Shown: positions 43,901 through 55,059, numbered from the stretch's first letter. The stretch is DNA of 64,000 nt from Aphrocallistes beatrix (GCA_963281255.1 OY725490.1:3100001-3164000); one strand, 5' to 3'. Notes: generated by a model not told the origin, from the letters alone. Numbers and translations: made by a program.

Positions 43901-44857
43901 TAGAGGAGTTCCTATTAGAAAGAATAACACATACCCTGCACTACTCAATAGAGTGTATAGTATCCCATAGAGCCATTCCTTTCTTCGGATTCTTTTCACA
44001 TAACGCTGTGTTAGTTCCTCCCAACCAAACATCTTAACTATTCGCATATTCTTTATAACTTGGTTTATGAATTTAACTCTTTTGTCTGCGAATTTTAAGT
44101 TCTTGGATAGTGCATTTCCAACCAGTGGAGTAATTGCGAACATCAGAACAATGTTAACGCAGATTATAACAAGGCCAACCAATGCAATAGGTCCAACAAA
44201 GAAATACAGCAACAATATTGAACTGATAAATGTAAGCGGAAAGCCCCAAATATATTGTAATTTGTACCATTTATATTCCATCGTTTTTATATCATTTGCA
44301 ACAATATTCATTATACGGCCGCTAGATATTTCGTTTAGCACATCTTGTGACAAATCGAGAGATTTCTGAAATAGAGCTGTAATGCATTGTGTGAAAGTCT
44401 TGATATCCATCAAGAGGCAGATGTAGATATAGTTCCCATTAGCTACTGCTCCCACGAACGAGACAATGGTGAAGATACAGCAGTAGATTAACCCATTCCT
44501 AGACAGATTGCCTTCACTTTGTCCTGGATATAGTATTAGCTCTAAGATTAACCATCCCAATACAATTACGCACAAATCACATACATTCGTCAGGATTGCA
44601 TAAAACCCACTATGAATGATATCGAACATGTTTTGCAAGATAATAGTACGAAAAAAGGAGGATTGTTTTTGTGAATCCCACATTTTTTCAAATCTCTCTT
44701 TCAGTTTACTCACTTGCATATCCTCTATTAGATCGGGGATGTCCTGTAACTGTACTTTACGTCTATATCCCCGGAATATGAATGGTTCCATCCAAAGGAA
44801 TAATATTTTGGATAAATAGCTACCTCTGTAGTCTTTTCCAGTTGACTGAGACTCCAT
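40979..44857 (-). CDS. ABC transporter, ABCC subfamily, MRP4-like, copy 1
   Basis: 1292 residues in one uninterrupted frame, the length of 'short' MRPs without TMD0. Order: TMD1 (about residues 90-370), NBD1 with Walker A GAVGAGKST (~434), signature LSGGQKARVALAR (~524) and Walker B IYLLDDPLGAVD (~547), TMD2 (~690-1000), NBD2 with Walker A GRTGAGKSS (~1070), signature FSVGEKQLL (~1175), Walker B ILIVDEATANVD (~1194) and H-loop IAHRLNT (~1226). NBD1 has Asp after Walker B in place of the catalytic Glu, as is normal in ABCC proteins. ABCC4-type pumps export organic anions, nucleotides and drugs across the plasma membrane. Animal orthologs have many introns, so the intron-free gene suggests a retrocopy origin or intron loss. 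TATA box at 44931-44940. ATG context AACAATGG. Confidence 0.93.
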   Translation of the reverse strand: MESQSTGKDYRGSYLSKILFLWMEPFIFRGYRRKVQLQDIPDLIEDMQVSKLKERFEKMWDSQKQSSFFRTIILQNMFDIIHSGFYAILTNVCDLCVIVLGWLILELILYPGQSEGNLSRNGLIYCCIFTIVSFVGAVANGNYIYICLLMDIKTFTQCITALFQKSLDLSQDVLNEISSGRIMNIVANDIKTMEYKWYKLQYIWGFPLTFISSILLLYFFVGPIALVGLVIICVNIVLMFAITPLVGNALSKNLKFADKRVKFINQVIKNMRIVKMFGWEELTQRYVKRIRRKEWLYGILYTLLSSAGYVLFFLIGTPLIFYTTFLMSYFSDTPIPLGRVALCFMLYQQIQITAAKFMLFISAAVEVYISGKRISEFLHLEITKKNPPRILIDLNSSSIDTHQLTVKWSNQSKGLDDVNLKVSNEPQLIFVTGAVGAGKSTLLLALCNEISQYQGSVQVNGRVSYSAQESWVFSGTIRDNILVGSEYKHDRYWKVLSVCGLISDLELFSKKDLTLVGERGITLSGGQKARVALARTVYTVARIYLLDDPLGAVDARVRKHIFEKCIQEFLSDKVVLLVTHQTLFARDDDRIVMLENGKIVEDDTCKKIKRRSEKVFLSEIQEKVKNSQVGVQNMDYNEGVDLDYMNGMESEIEEMPMSTALSEENSDRTRLTIYPKYAKMGGFCLLFLLLLSTSVANITQISFIWWIQKFMWLASNANSFVSISSTNSTDAIAPAWFVDIVSIHHFWALTALITALLYFVIQEWLIFIIFTWRAAIKFHRKMFKSVLNTPMRFFEINPSGRILTRFSKDTSYVDSNIPYNMLDSWITIFMIVFSLIASCFVQKLLIVPSIIMIFLLFGFIHYYLPIATELRHQETLSRSPLYSHISLTLQGMTTIRSLGIREKVTKDLLYHLESYIKVWVMLQSSVSWFVQRVSFIVNTFLSIVIWTAFVRNYYYQSNENIALSFQITFNIPTIFYLAAIASINLDIMMVSADRVLSYIKLEPEADYRGKGLFKNRKGPQDTNIFGRSMMCQGSITFEDVYLKYAEDLPMVLRGISFKVNEGSKVGVVGRTGAGKSSIINALFRLTNISAGRILLDGVDISHLNLNRLRTQISVIPQDPMLFTGTLRFNLDPSEHFSDAEIWSSLDHVQLRGLIASLQGGLFARVQEDGNNFSVGEKQLLCLARALLRRTRILIVDEATANVDYVTDAKIQNTLRNSFKNQTVISIAHRLNTVIDYDRIIVMERGEIVEVNSPHLLLEDDGSYLSKLVSQTDVTTQAALRTSAHMAYASKKD

Positions 44858-44930
44858 TGTTATTAATAATAACTAGTTTAACATACGAAAATAAGTCAAA
44901 TCCGAGTAAAGTGAATATTTTCTGAATGAG

Positions 44931-44940
44931 TTATTTATAG
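44931..44940 (-). promoter_or_regulatory. TATA box of ABCC copy 1
   Basis: The minus strand reads CTATAAATAA about 75 bases upstream of the ATG. Conserved at 53709-53718. The same CTATAAATA precedes the NHL gene at 57784. Confidence 0.55.
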
Positions 44941-46250
44941 TTAAAGTTGTTATTTTACATTTTTTCCCAAAGCTTCTTCGTAGAAAGAGTTGTGGTTATT
45001 TTATCGATGATAACTTTCTACAACAATGGATAAATAAATAAAAGGTTTTATACGTAGTACACTTTTGTAGCATCCCATTATTTGTAGGTTAATCAGTAAA
45101 CACAAGTAGGATTTGTATTTAATCATAAGATGAGATTTTCAAATAATGTTCAAATAATGAAAATTACTGCATATAAACGTTTTAAAATGATCAAAACAAT
45201 CGGTCGACCGATAATGCATCTCAGGTTAAACGGCGATTAGATGTTTAAAACTTTAAACATAGATAGTATACAAGTATAATTCATTAATTTTCCACATTAT
45301 AGACACATCAAATTTTGAATTATACAGAAGAGAAATTGGCCATTGAGATTTCATTTCTAACTTTTGCAGTTTAGCAGTGGAAGTCTTTTAGTATATTATT
45401 AATAAAATATGAAAATAACGCATTTTAAAAACCGAAAGTGAAGAAACTCCGAGAAAAAAATTGAAGGTGCACATCTACATTATAAACTCATAAAGGGATC
45501 TAACATGAGAAATTTGGTAGAAATCGGACTAAATTTTGCAGGATCGCGTGAATGGACTTACAGCGTGGCGCATACTGAGAAAACTAGTATCTGTCCGTAC
45601 CAATACGGCATCTCCCTCTAAGAGCCGCACTAAGAATAATCCAAACAGAATATGCATAATCAGCTAACCTATAGTATATATTTATTCGAACCATTTAATT
45701 AAATTATTTAACCACAATAAATCAGTTTGGTTAAAACTTAATGCACATTCTTTGGTAGGTCGACAGGATCTAAAATCAGGCGTCTTAACAACAAAATTTT
45801 CTATTACGGTTAATGGACAATGTCCACAGGCTACATAAACTTTTATATAGAGCCTAGGTCCAGAAAAATTAAAAACCTCTGTATTAATGATTGTCTCAAT
45901 TCCCTCCAGCCCAAGAAGATGTGGAACAATTTCGACCCTTATTCGATTTCAAATGAAACATTTTTATATAATGGACTGAATCAATATCAAACCTGGGTCA
46001 ATTATCCTAGCAAATTCTCTCCCATCTTCCGCTGTGACTGAGAAAGCTGAAGGTATCATTGATAGATGAATCTTTAATAATATATCGTATATGCATTTTG
46101 TGCCTAATTAGGTAAAGTAAGATATTCGAAAAAAGCTTCCGCATTTGACTACTTTGTAGGCTTATGGTGGTGATTAAAAATGAAATCACGCTATTTTCGG
46201 GCAAAAATTATATGCACCTGACTTCTCTCTACTGTACACCTATACTATTG
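44941..46250. other. intergenic of copy 1; possible decayed coding text
   Basis: A plus-strand frame at 45820-46041 has fairly protein-like composition, but the other copy breaks it by a small indel near 54786, and it matches no family known to me. Otherwise AT-rich. Confidence 0.4.
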
Positions 46251-46257
46251 CAAAAAT

Positions 46258-46318
46258 CTAGAAAGGCTTTTCTTCTAATTAATTCATGAATTATTAATTA
46301 GAAGAAAAGCCTTTCTAG
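46258..46318. repeat. perfect 26-bp-stem hairpin, copy 1
   Basis: The left arm CTAGAAAGGCTTTTCTTCTA... pairs perfectly with the right arm over 26 bp around a 9-base loop (TCATGAATT). With one small bulge the pairing extends into GCAAAA / TTTTGC. Identical at 55060-55120. It could be a tiny MITE or a structured RNA. The sequence alone does not decide. Confidence 0.75.
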
Positions 46319-46439
46319 AATTTTGCTACAGGATCTAGCAAAATCTAAAGATTGATCGGCCTTTGTGGGACGATATTAATCACAGGGACTTTCAAAGGCG
46401 TTTCAATCGAGTTTCAAACGCTTTTTAATCACATAAAAT

Positions 46440-46640
46440 GCCAACTTGAACCATGATAAAAGCGGGACGCGGCATCTAATTTCGCATGACATGGCGGGAA
46501 TAGAGAAAGAAGTATTATACACATGAACTAAAAAAAGCTAGACATGATGGGGAAATTTCATGTAAAGACGGGAAAATTAGCCCATATAAAGAGATTTAAA
46601 AAAGCGGGACGTTCCGCCCAAAACGAGACTGTTGGAATAT
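46440..46640 (-). repeat. dispersed 'GCGGGACG' repeat, in tandem copy 1
   Basis: It carries AAAGCGGGAC blocks, 'GGGAAAATTAGCCCATATAA' and AAAGCGGGACGTTCCGCC, in reverse orientation to 34250-34380. Confidence 0.55.
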
Positions 46641-47300
46641 ATGCAATCATGTTTCAATCGCGTTCGAAACCCAATTGATGTACTATTAATTGAGCACAAT
46701 ATATACGTATAGGGATAGGATAATTATTTTATACTTTAGATGCGCTTTAGGGATCAAATGTTATGATGGAAGAGTACGTTTTTACAAAATGATCTAATAA
46801 CCATACACATCATTCCAATATGCAAATGAGTTAATTAAAATTAATTTAGTATTTTATCACCAGTATCCGAATCCTTTCAATATGAAATAATCGGCAATGG
46901 AAAAACTAGTGATGGCATGATATGATCCACTAAGAATGGCATGTGCAATGCATAAATACATATACATACATATTCCAGTTTAGATTTTCCATTAAAATGC
47001 TAAAAATATCGAGATTCAACAGGGAGGGAGATTGCTGCTTATACTAGGGCGCCCCCTGTCACGGAATATATGGACCCCTCAAAACCAATATTTCAGTGTT
47101 ATACTGGAATATGTGGACCCCCTATGAAATGATTGGTCTCCCCTCTTGACACGTTTCTTTGTCGACAGATAGGTTACCATAACCGTTATGTCAGGTGGCC
47201 GTTATGTTGAGGTCAATTGTAATATACGACAACTCGTAACAGACAACTCGCAATACCGACAATTCGTTTTTGTGTTGCGAATTGTCGGACTCCCCTAAAG

Positions 47301-47590
47301 ATTCAAACTTTCGAGCAGGTTAATCTAAAGCAATTCGAATCCCTCGACCAGCCTAGCCCTGAGTCTTTAGCGAATGCGACGAATAATCTTAAAGTTTTGG
47401 GAGCTCTGGATACAGAAGGCAACATCACCGAGGTAGGAATACAGATGTCCTTGTTTCCTGTTGATCCAGAAGTAGCTAGGATGCTGGTAGCCAGTAAGGA
47501 GTACTCGTGTCAAGAGGATATCTTATCGCTTGCTGCAATGCTGAGTGGAGATCGACCCGGATCAGTATTAGAAATATCCGACAATAACTA
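47301..47590 (+). pseudogene. DEAH-box helicase exon fragment, copy 1
   Basis: It encodes the start of the helicase-associated (HA2) domain of DHX-type RNA helicases: 'QPSPESLANATNNLKVLGAL', 'DTEGNITEVG', 'LFPVDPEVARMLVAS', 'EDILSLAAMLSG'. The frame is open from an acceptor-like CCTAAAG at 47300 and diverges after SV at about 47570, then stops at 47589. No other helicase motifs are nearby on either strand. It carries a three-codon insertion relative to copy 2. Confidence 0.75.
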
Positions 47591-47734
47591 ATTCGAATGC
47601 GAAGATTTCGAATTTGAAACCCGACTAGTTGTATCACTTACCGTTTCGGAGTTTTAATCTTCATGAATAGACCCATTATAGTATTAAATGCACGTAAGAT
47701 AATGAAGTGTGCAAATACTTTTGTCCGGGTAGTG
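47571..47734. other. unique spacer between tandem copies with a Tc1-like end
   Basis: About 164 bases not shared with copy 2. It ends with AATACTTTTGTCCGGGTAGT, the inverse of a Tc1/mariner-like terminus as at 14110-14139. The terminus abuts the start of tandem copy 2. Confidence 0.6.
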
Positions 47735-48007
47735 TATATATATTGACCATATTTTGAAAGATTTTTTGTTTGACCGTGCCTAGCAACGGCCAGGAATTTT
47801 CTCACATTCCTGTATTTTTGCATTTAACTCATTCGAGATCAGTTTACTCAAAAAATTTCAGGAGAAAATAATGAAAACTTTTAAAGTTAGTTCTGGAAGG
47901 AAACACCACCCTCAATTATGACTCAGAGTACTGCATAATTTGAGCACATATAGTATGAGCATAGTATTTTGAACATAGTTTCAGCAGATTTTGAGCATAA
48001 TTTGAGC

Positions 48008-49250
48008 CATGGCCTACTATACATAAGGCCTCATAGTAACTTGTGGATTTTGGACTAGGGATGCAGTAGAAGATGATTGAACTAATACATGAGCTGCCTT
48101 AAAATCATTAACGACGCAGAATAGAGCTTAGGAATGTATTACCAGCATATATAAATATGGTGTCAAAGTACCCATATCCGTTGTAAAATTTTGATTAGTC
48201 ATCATATGGTTGCGCAACAGGTTATATTTGTGACGAATTTAGTGATTTTCAGAGCCGTTTTAAGGACACTTCTAAGTGTTTTTAATATAACATGTTTTGC
48301 CCTAAACCATAGCCTACTCTATATAAGGCCTCACAGTAACATGCGGATTTGGGACTAGGGATGCGGTAGAAGATGGTTGAGCTAATACATGAGCTGCCTT
48401 AAATCATTAACAAGGCACAATAGAGCTTAGGAATGTATTACCAGCATATATAAATATGGTGTCAAAGTACCCATATCCGTTGTAAAATTTAGATTAGTCA
48501 TCATATGGTTGCGCAATAGGTTATATTTGTGACAAATTTGGTGATTTTCAGATGCCGTTTAGGGGCACTTCTAAGTGTTTTTATTATAATATTTTTCGCA
48601 TAGAACTGAGATGTGAATGGGTTAATACGAAAAATTTGGAATTTTTCATGGAATGTTGCTACATTCCAGTGTTGCTATGGAAACGTGTTTCAATGGTTTA
48701 CGAGATATTCGACAAATTACCAAATGTGACCAATATGATAAATTGTCTAATAACTCGTAAACCATTGAATTTAGACAAATATATTATATTATCACTTAAT
48801 AGGAAATAGTATATTGAATGTCTAGCTTTTGCGGTTTTCAAGATATGATCCCAACTGACCAAAACACGTTACCATAGCAACACTGGAATGTAGCAACATT
48901 CCATGAAAAAAATCCAAATTTTCGTATTAATTAACCCATTCACATCTCAGTTCTATGCGAAAAATATTAGAATAAAAACACTTAGAAGTGCCCCTAAACG
49001 GCCTATGAAAATCACCAAATTTGTCACAAATATAACTTATTGCGCAACCATATGGTGACTAATCAAAATTTTAACAACGGATATGGGTACTTTGACACCA
49101 TATTTATATATGCTGGTAATACATTCCTAAGCTCTATTCTGCATCGTTAATGATTTTAAGACAGCTCATGTATTTGTTCAACCATCTTCTACCGCATCCC
49201 TAGTCCAAAATCTGCAAGTTACTGTGGGGTCTTATGTATAATAGGCCATG
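48008..49250. mobile_element. foldback element with duplicated left arm, copy 2
   Basis: Same ends and same TTTGAGC flanks (48001-48007, 49251-49257) as at 39234. It was duplicated along with the ABC gene rather than inserted twice. Confidence 0.8.
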
Positions 49251-49756
49251 TTTGAGCAGATTTTGAACATAGTTTGAACATAATTTTAAGCACAATTTCC
49301 GCAGTCCCTATTATTGCTACGTATTATGTGGTTACCTGCCTAAGTGAATTTAATTGGAATCAGTCAATCGTCTTAAAATTTGTCATCTTACTTTTAATAG
49401 AAGAATGGATCATTTGAATGTAATCATTCTTATCTTGAATTCCTTTATACTGTATTTGTTTTAAACAGATTATTGCATTTGCATATGTTAAATATTTTAG
49501 TCAACGTTTAATTTATTCTGCTACGAAAGTATTCTAAATTTGCAAATTTTACTCTAATAATAAAAATTAGTTCAATATTCTTGGCAATTGCAGCAATATG
49601 TACACTGTTAGATTCGTTGTCAGAAAGGAATGAATCTCCACATACTAGTATTAATTATCTGTTTCCTTACAACTTTTACTATTTGCCTGGAATTGTATAA
49701 CATTATGATTATGATATCAATAAATATATTAGAGGAGCTAATTGCAATACTATTAA

Positions 49757-52700
49757 TTAATCCTTTTTTGAAGCATAAGCCATGTGAGCTGATGTCCTCA
49801 GCGCCGCCTGAGTCGTAACATCAGTTTGTGAAACCAGTTTGGAGAGGTAGCTTCCATCATCCTCAAGCAAAAGGTGAGGTGAATTCACTTCTACAATCTC
49901 TCCTCTCTCCATCACGATAATTCGATCGTAGTCAATTACTGTATTCAGACGGTGAGCAATGCTGATCACTGTTTGATTTTTAAAACTATTGCGTAGAGTG
50001 TTTTGTATCTTTGCATCAGTGACGTAGTCGACATTAGCTGTTGCCTCATCCACTATAAGAATGCGAGTTCTTCTAAGGAGTGCCCTCGCGAGGCATAACA
50101 ATTGCTTTTCTCCCACTGAGAAGTTGTTCCCATCTTCTTGCACCCTAGCGAATAGACCTCCTTGTAAGGATGCGATAAGACCTCTCAGTTGGACATGATC
50201 CAGAGAGGACCATATTTCTGCGTCAGAAAAGTGTTCGGAAGGATCCAAGTTGAACCTGAGTGTTCCCGTGAATAGCATTGGGTCCTGTGGGATCACAGAT
50301 ATTTGTGTACGGAGACGGTTCAAATTGAGATGTGAAATGTCCACACCATCAAGTAGTATCCGTCCTGCACTAATGTTAGTCAGTCGAAAGAGTGCATTGA
50401 TAATGGAAGATTTCCCCGCTCCAGTTCTTCCTACAACGCCCACTTTACTGCCTTCGTTCACCTTAAAAGAGATCCCTCTGAGCACCATAGGGAGATCTTC
50501 AGCATACTTTAGATAGACATCTTCAAATGTGATGCTACCTTGACACATCATGCTTCTGCCAAATATATTTGTATCCTGCGGGCCTTTTCGGTTTTTGAAG
50601 AGACCCTTCCCTCTGTAATCAGCCTCAGGTTCTAGTTTAATGTAAGATAGAACTCTGTCTGCAGAAACCATCATTATATCCAAATTGATGGATGCGATAG
50701 CTGCTAGGTAGAATATTGTTGGGATGTTAAACGTAATTTGGAATGAAAGAGCGATATTTTCGTTAGACTGGTAGTAGTAATTTCTGACGAAGGCTGTCCA
50801 AATGACAATTGACAGGAATGTGTTAACAATGAAAGATACCCGTTGTACGAACCATGATACACTTGATTGGAGCATCACCCAAACTTTAATATATGACTCC
50901 AAATGGTAGAGCAAGTCTTTCGTAACTTTCTCCCGAATTCCAAGGGATCTGATGGTTGTCATTCCCTGTAGCGTGAGGGAAATATGGGAATAGAGCGGAC
51001 TTCTTGAAAGAGTTTCCTGGTGACGTAATTCTGTAGCTATTGGTAGATAATAGTGGATAAAACCGAAAAGGAGGAAGATCATTATAATGGATGGTACGAT
51101 AAGAAGCTTTTGAACAAAACAGGAAGCGATCAAAGAGAAAACAATCATGAAAATTGTTATCCAGGAATCCAGCATGTTGTATGGAATATTAGAATCTACA
51201 TAGCTTGTGTCTTTAGAGAATCTAGTTAGGATTCGTCCACTTGGATTTATTTCGAAAAATCGCATCGGTGTGTTCAAGACGCTTTTAAACATTTTTCTAT
51301 GGAACTTGATCGCGGCTCTCCAAGTAAATATAATGAAAATGAGCCATTCTTGAATTACGAAGTATAGCAAAGCAGTGATTAATGCAGTTAACGCCCAAAA
51401 GTGGTGAATACTGACGATGTCTACAAACCAGGCTGGTGCGATTGCATCTGTCGAGTTTGTTGACGAAATAGAGACAAAAGAGTTTGCATTGGAAGCAAGC
51501 CACATAAACTTTTGTATCCACCAAATAAATGAAATTTGAGTTATGTTTGCAACAGATGTGGATAAAAGAAGCAGGAAAAGCAGACAGAAACCTCCCATTT
51601 TAGCATATTTAGGATAGATAGTTAATCTTGTGCGATCTGAATTTTCTTCACTGAGTGCCGTTGACATGGGCATCTCTTCTATTTCACTTTCCATTCCGTT
51701 CATATAATCCAAATCAACTCCCTCATTGTAATCCATATTTTGAACACCAACTTGGCTGTTCTTAACTTTTTCTTGGATCTCTGATAAAAAAACTTTTTCA
51801 CTTCTCCTCTTTATTTTTTTGCATGTGTCATCTTCAACAATTTTTCCGTTCTCCAGCATTACTATTCTATCATCATCTCTAGCGAACAGAGTTTGGTGAG
51901 TGACTAACAGAACAACTTTATCGCTCAAGAATTCTTGAATGCACTTTTCGAATATGTGCTTCCTAACTCTGGCGTCCACTGCTCCCAAGGGGTCATCTAG
52001 CAGGTAGATCCGTGCTACTGTGTACACAGTGCGGGCTAGCGCTACTCGAGCTTTCTGCCCTCCACTCAAGGTGATACCTCTCTCCCCGACCAATGTTAGG
52101 TCTTTCTTACTGAACAATTCCAGATCAGATATCAATCCACATACTGATAACACTTTCCAATAACGATCATGCTTATACTCACTGCCAACTAGAATGTTAT
52201 CTCTGATTGTACCTGAGAATACCCAAGATTCTTGTGCTGAGTAGGAAACCCTTCCATTCACTTGGACACTTCCCTGGTACTGAGATATCTCATTGCATAG
52301 TGCAAGTAAGAGTGTAGACTTCCCAGCTCCAACTGCTCCTGTCACGAATATCAATTGGGGCTCATTACTCACTTTCAGATTGACATCGTCTAATCCTTTC
52401 GATTGGTTCGACCATTTAACAGTTAATTGGTGGGTGTCGATACTACTGCTGTTGAGATCAATTAATATTCTCGGGGGGTTTTTCTTGGTAATTTCTAAAT
52501 GTAAAAATTCAGAAATTCTCTTTCCAGAGATATAGACCTCAACAGCTGCAGAAATGAAAAGCATAAATTTCGCTGCAGTGATTTGTATCTGTTGGTAGAG
52601 CATGAAGCATAGAGCAACTCTTCCGAGTGGAATCGGTGTGTCTGAAAAGTAGCTCATTAAAAACGTTGTATAGAAGATTAGAGGAGTTCCTATTAGAAAG

Positions 52701-53635
52701 AATAACACATACCCTGCACTACTCAATAGAGTGTATAGTATCCCATAGAGCCATTCCTTTCTTCGGATTCTTTTCACATAACGCTGTGTTAGTTCCTCCC
52801 AACCAAACATCTTAACTATTCGCATATTCTTTATAACTTGGTTTATGAATTTAACTCTTTTGTCTGCGAATTTTAAGTTCTTGGATAGTGCATTTCCAAC
52901 CAGTGGAGTAATTGCGAACATCAGAACAATGTTAACGCAGATTATAACAAGGCCAACCAATGCAATAGGTCCAACAAAGAAATACAGCAACAATATTGAA
53001 CTGATAAATGTAAGCGGAAAGCCCCAAATATATTGTAATTTGTACCATTTATATTCCATCGTTTTTATATCATTTGCAACAATATTCATTATACGGCCGC
53101 TAGATATTTCGTTTAGCACATCTTGTGACAAATCGAGAGATTTCTGAAATAGAGCTGTAATGCATTGTGTGAAAGTCTTGATATCCATCAAGAGGCAGAT
53201 GTAGATATAGTTCCCATTAGCTACTGCTCCCACGAACGAGACAATGGTGAAGATACAGCAGTAGATTAACCCATTCCTAGACAGATTGCCTTCACTTTGT
53301 CCTGGATATAGTATTAGCTCTAAGATTAACCATCCCAATACAATTACGCACAAATCACATACATTCGTCAGGATTGCATAAAACCCACTATGAATGATAT
53401 CGAACATGTTTTGCAAGATAATAGTACGAAAAAAGGAGGATTGTTTTTGTGAATCCCACATTTTTTCAAATCTCTCTTTCAGTTTACTCACTTGCATATC
53501 CTCTGTTAGATCGGGGATGTCCTGTAACTGTACTTTACGTCTATATCCCCGGAATATGAATGGTTCCATCCAAAGGAATAATATTTTAGATAAAAAGCTA
53601 CCTCTGTAATCTTTTCCAGTTGACTGAGAATTCAT
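49757..53635 (-). CDS. ABC transporter, ABCC subfamily, MRP4-like, copy 2
   Basis: 1292 residues. It differs from copy 1 at residues 2 (Asn for Glu), 14 (Phe for Tyr) and 44 (Thr for Ile). From there to the C-terminus I see no amino-acid difference. Both nucleotide-binding domains keep every motif listed for copy 1, so both copies should make active pumps. Base differences cluster in the first ~150 coding bases, while flanking DNA has many more. The promoter TATA is preserved, but the ATG context changes from ATGG to ATGA. A very recent duplication, gene conversion, or an assembly duplicate of two haplotypes would all explain this. Confidence 0.92.
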   Translation of the reverse strand: MNSQSTGKDYRGSFLSKILFLWMEPFIFRGYRRKVQLQDIPDLTEDMQVSKLKERFEKMWDSQKQSSFFRTIILQNMFDIIHSGFYAILTNVCDLCVIVLGWLILELILYPGQSEGNLSRNGLIYCCIFTIVSFVGAVANGNYIYICLLMDIKTFTQCITALFQKSLDLSQDVLNEISSGRIMNIVANDIKTMEYKWYKLQYIWGFPLTFISSILLLYFFVGPIALVGLVIICVNIVLMFAITPLVGNALSKNLKFADKRVKFINQVIKNMRIVKMFGWEELTQRYVKRIRRKEWLYGILYTLLSSAGYVLFFLIGTPLIFYTTFLMSYFSDTPIPLGRVALCFMLYQQIQITAAKFMLFISAAVEVYISGKRISEFLHLEITKKNPPRILIDLNSSSIDTHQLTVKWSNQSKGLDDVNLKVSNEPQLIFVTGAVGAGKSTLLLALCNEISQYQGSVQVNGRVSYSAQESWVFSGTIRDNILVGSEYKHDRYWKVLSVCGLISDLELFSKKDLTLVGERGITLSGGQKARVALARTVYTVARIYLLDDPLGAVDARVRKHIFEKCIQEFLSDKVVLLVTHQTLFARDDDRIVMLENGKIVEDDTCKKIKRRSEKVFLSEIQEKVKNSQVGVQNMDYNEGVDLDYMNGMESEIEEMPMSTALSEENSDRTRLTIYPKYAKMGGFCLLFLLLLSTSVANITQISFIWWIQKFMWLASNANSFVSISSTNSTDAIAPAWFVDIVSIHHFWALTALITALLYFVIQEWLIFIIFTWRAAIKFHRKMFKSVLNTPMRFFEINPSGRILTRFSKDTSYVDSNIPYNMLDSWITIFMIVFSLIASCFVQKLLIVPSIIMIFLLFGFIHYYLPIATELRHQETLSRSPLYSHISLTLQGMTTIRSLGIREKVTKDLLYHLESYIKVWVMLQSSVSWFVQRVSFIVNTFLSIVIWTAFVRNYYYQSNENIALSFQITFNIPTIFYLAAIASINLDIMMVSADRVLSYIKLEPEADYRGKGLFKNRKGPQDTNIFGRSMMCQGSITFEDVYLKYAEDLPMVLRGISFKVNEGSKVGVVGRTGAGKSSIINALFRLTNISAGRILLDGVDISHLNLNRLRTQISVIPQDPMLFTGTLRFNLDPSEHFSDAEIWSSLDHVQLRGLIASLQGGLFARVQEDGNNFSVGEKQLLCLARALLRRTRILIVDEATANVDYVTDAKIQNTLRNSFKNQTVISIAHRLNTVIDYDRIIVMERGEIVEVNSPHLLLEDDGSYLSKLVSQTDVTTQAALRTSAHMAYASKKD

Positions 53636-53708
53636 TGTTATTAATAATAACTAGTTTAACGTACGAAAATAAGTCAAATCCGAGTAAAGTGAATCTTTTC
53701 TGAATGAG

Positions 53709-53718
53709 TTATTTATAG
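53709..53718 (-). promoter_or_regulatory. TATA box of ABCC copy 2
   Basis: CTATAAATAA on the minus strand, about 75 bases upstream of the ATG, as in copy 1. Confidence 0.55.
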
Positions 53719-53719
53719 T

Positions 53720-55050
53720 TAAAGTTGTTATTTTACATTGATTAATTTTTTCCCAAAGCTTCTTCGTAGAAAGAGTTGTGGTTATTTTATCGATGATAAC
53801 TTTCTACAACAATGGATAAATAAATAAAAGGTTTTATACGGTAGTACACTTTTGTAGCATCCCATTATTTGTAGGTTAATCAGTAAACACAAGTAGGATT
53901 TCAAGTAGGATTTGTATTTAATCATAAGATGAGATTTTCAAATAATGTTCAAATAATGAAAATTACTGCATATAAACGTTTTAAAATGATCAAAACAATC
54001 GGTCGACCGATAATGCACCTCAGGTTAAACGGCGATTAGATGTTTAAAACTTTAAACATAGATAGTATACAAGTATAATTCATTAATTTTCCACATTATA
54101 GACACATCAAATTTTGAATTATACAGAAGAGAAATTGGCCATTGAGATTTCATTTCTAACTTTTGCAGTTTAGCAGTGGAAGTCTTTTAGTATATTATTA
54201 ATAAAATATGAAAATAACGCATTTTAAAAACCGAAAGTGAAGAAACTCCGAGAAAAAAATTGAAGGTGCACATCTACATTATAAACTCATAAAGGGATCT
54301 AACATGAGAAATTTGGTAGAAATCGGACTAAATTTTGCAGGATCGCGTGAATGGACTTACAGCGTGGCGCATACTGAGAAAACTAGTATCTGTCCGTACC
54401 AATACGGCATCTCCCTCTAAGAGCCGCACTAAGAATAATCCAAACAGAATATGCATAATCAGCTAACCTATAGTATATATTTATTCGAACCATTTAATTA
54501 AATTATTTAACCACAATAAATCAGTTTGGTTAAAACTTAATGCACATTCTTTGGTAGGTCGACAGGATCTAAAATCAGGCGTCTTAACAACAAAATTTTC
54601 TATTACGGTTAATGGACAATGTCCACAGGCTACAGAAACTTTTATATAGAGCCTAGGTCCAGAAAAATTAAAAACCTCTGTATTAATGATTGTCTCAATT
54701 CCCTCCAGCCCAAGAAGATGTGGAACAATTTCGACCCTTATTCGATTTCAAATGAAACATTTTTATATAATGGACTGAATCAATATCAACAATACCTGGG
54801 TAAATTATCCTAGCAAATTCTCTCCCATCTTCTGCTGTGACTGAGAAAGCTGAAGGTATCATTGATAGATGAATCTTTAATAATATATCGTATATGCATT
54901 TTGTGCCTAATTAGGTAAAGTAAGATCTTCGAAAAAGCTTCCGCATTTGACTACTTTGTAGGCTTATGGTGGTGATTAAAAATGAAATCACGCTATTTTC
55001 GGGCAAAAATTATATGCACCTGACTTCTCTCTACTGTACACCTACACTAT
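53720..55050. other. intergenic of copy 2
   Basis: Counterpart of 44941-46250, with small indels. No supported gene. Confidence 0.45.
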
Positions 55051-55059
55051 TGCAAAAAT

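Larger units (their letters stand above)
38957..47570. repeat. 8.8-kb tandem duplication, copy 1
   Basis: Direct repeat with 47735-56390. It contains, in order, the foldback element, the ABCC gene (minus), a perfect hairpin, the 'GCGGGACG' repeat and a DEAH-helicase fragment (plus). Flanks differ by scattered substitutions and small indels, including a ~40-bp segment near 47080-47120 absent from copy 2. The gene body is almost identical. Confidence 0.95.

Noticed and set aside
45820..46041. Protein-like 73-codon frame between the ABC copies
   Set aside because: The other tandem copy breaks it by a small indel, and no family match is known to me.
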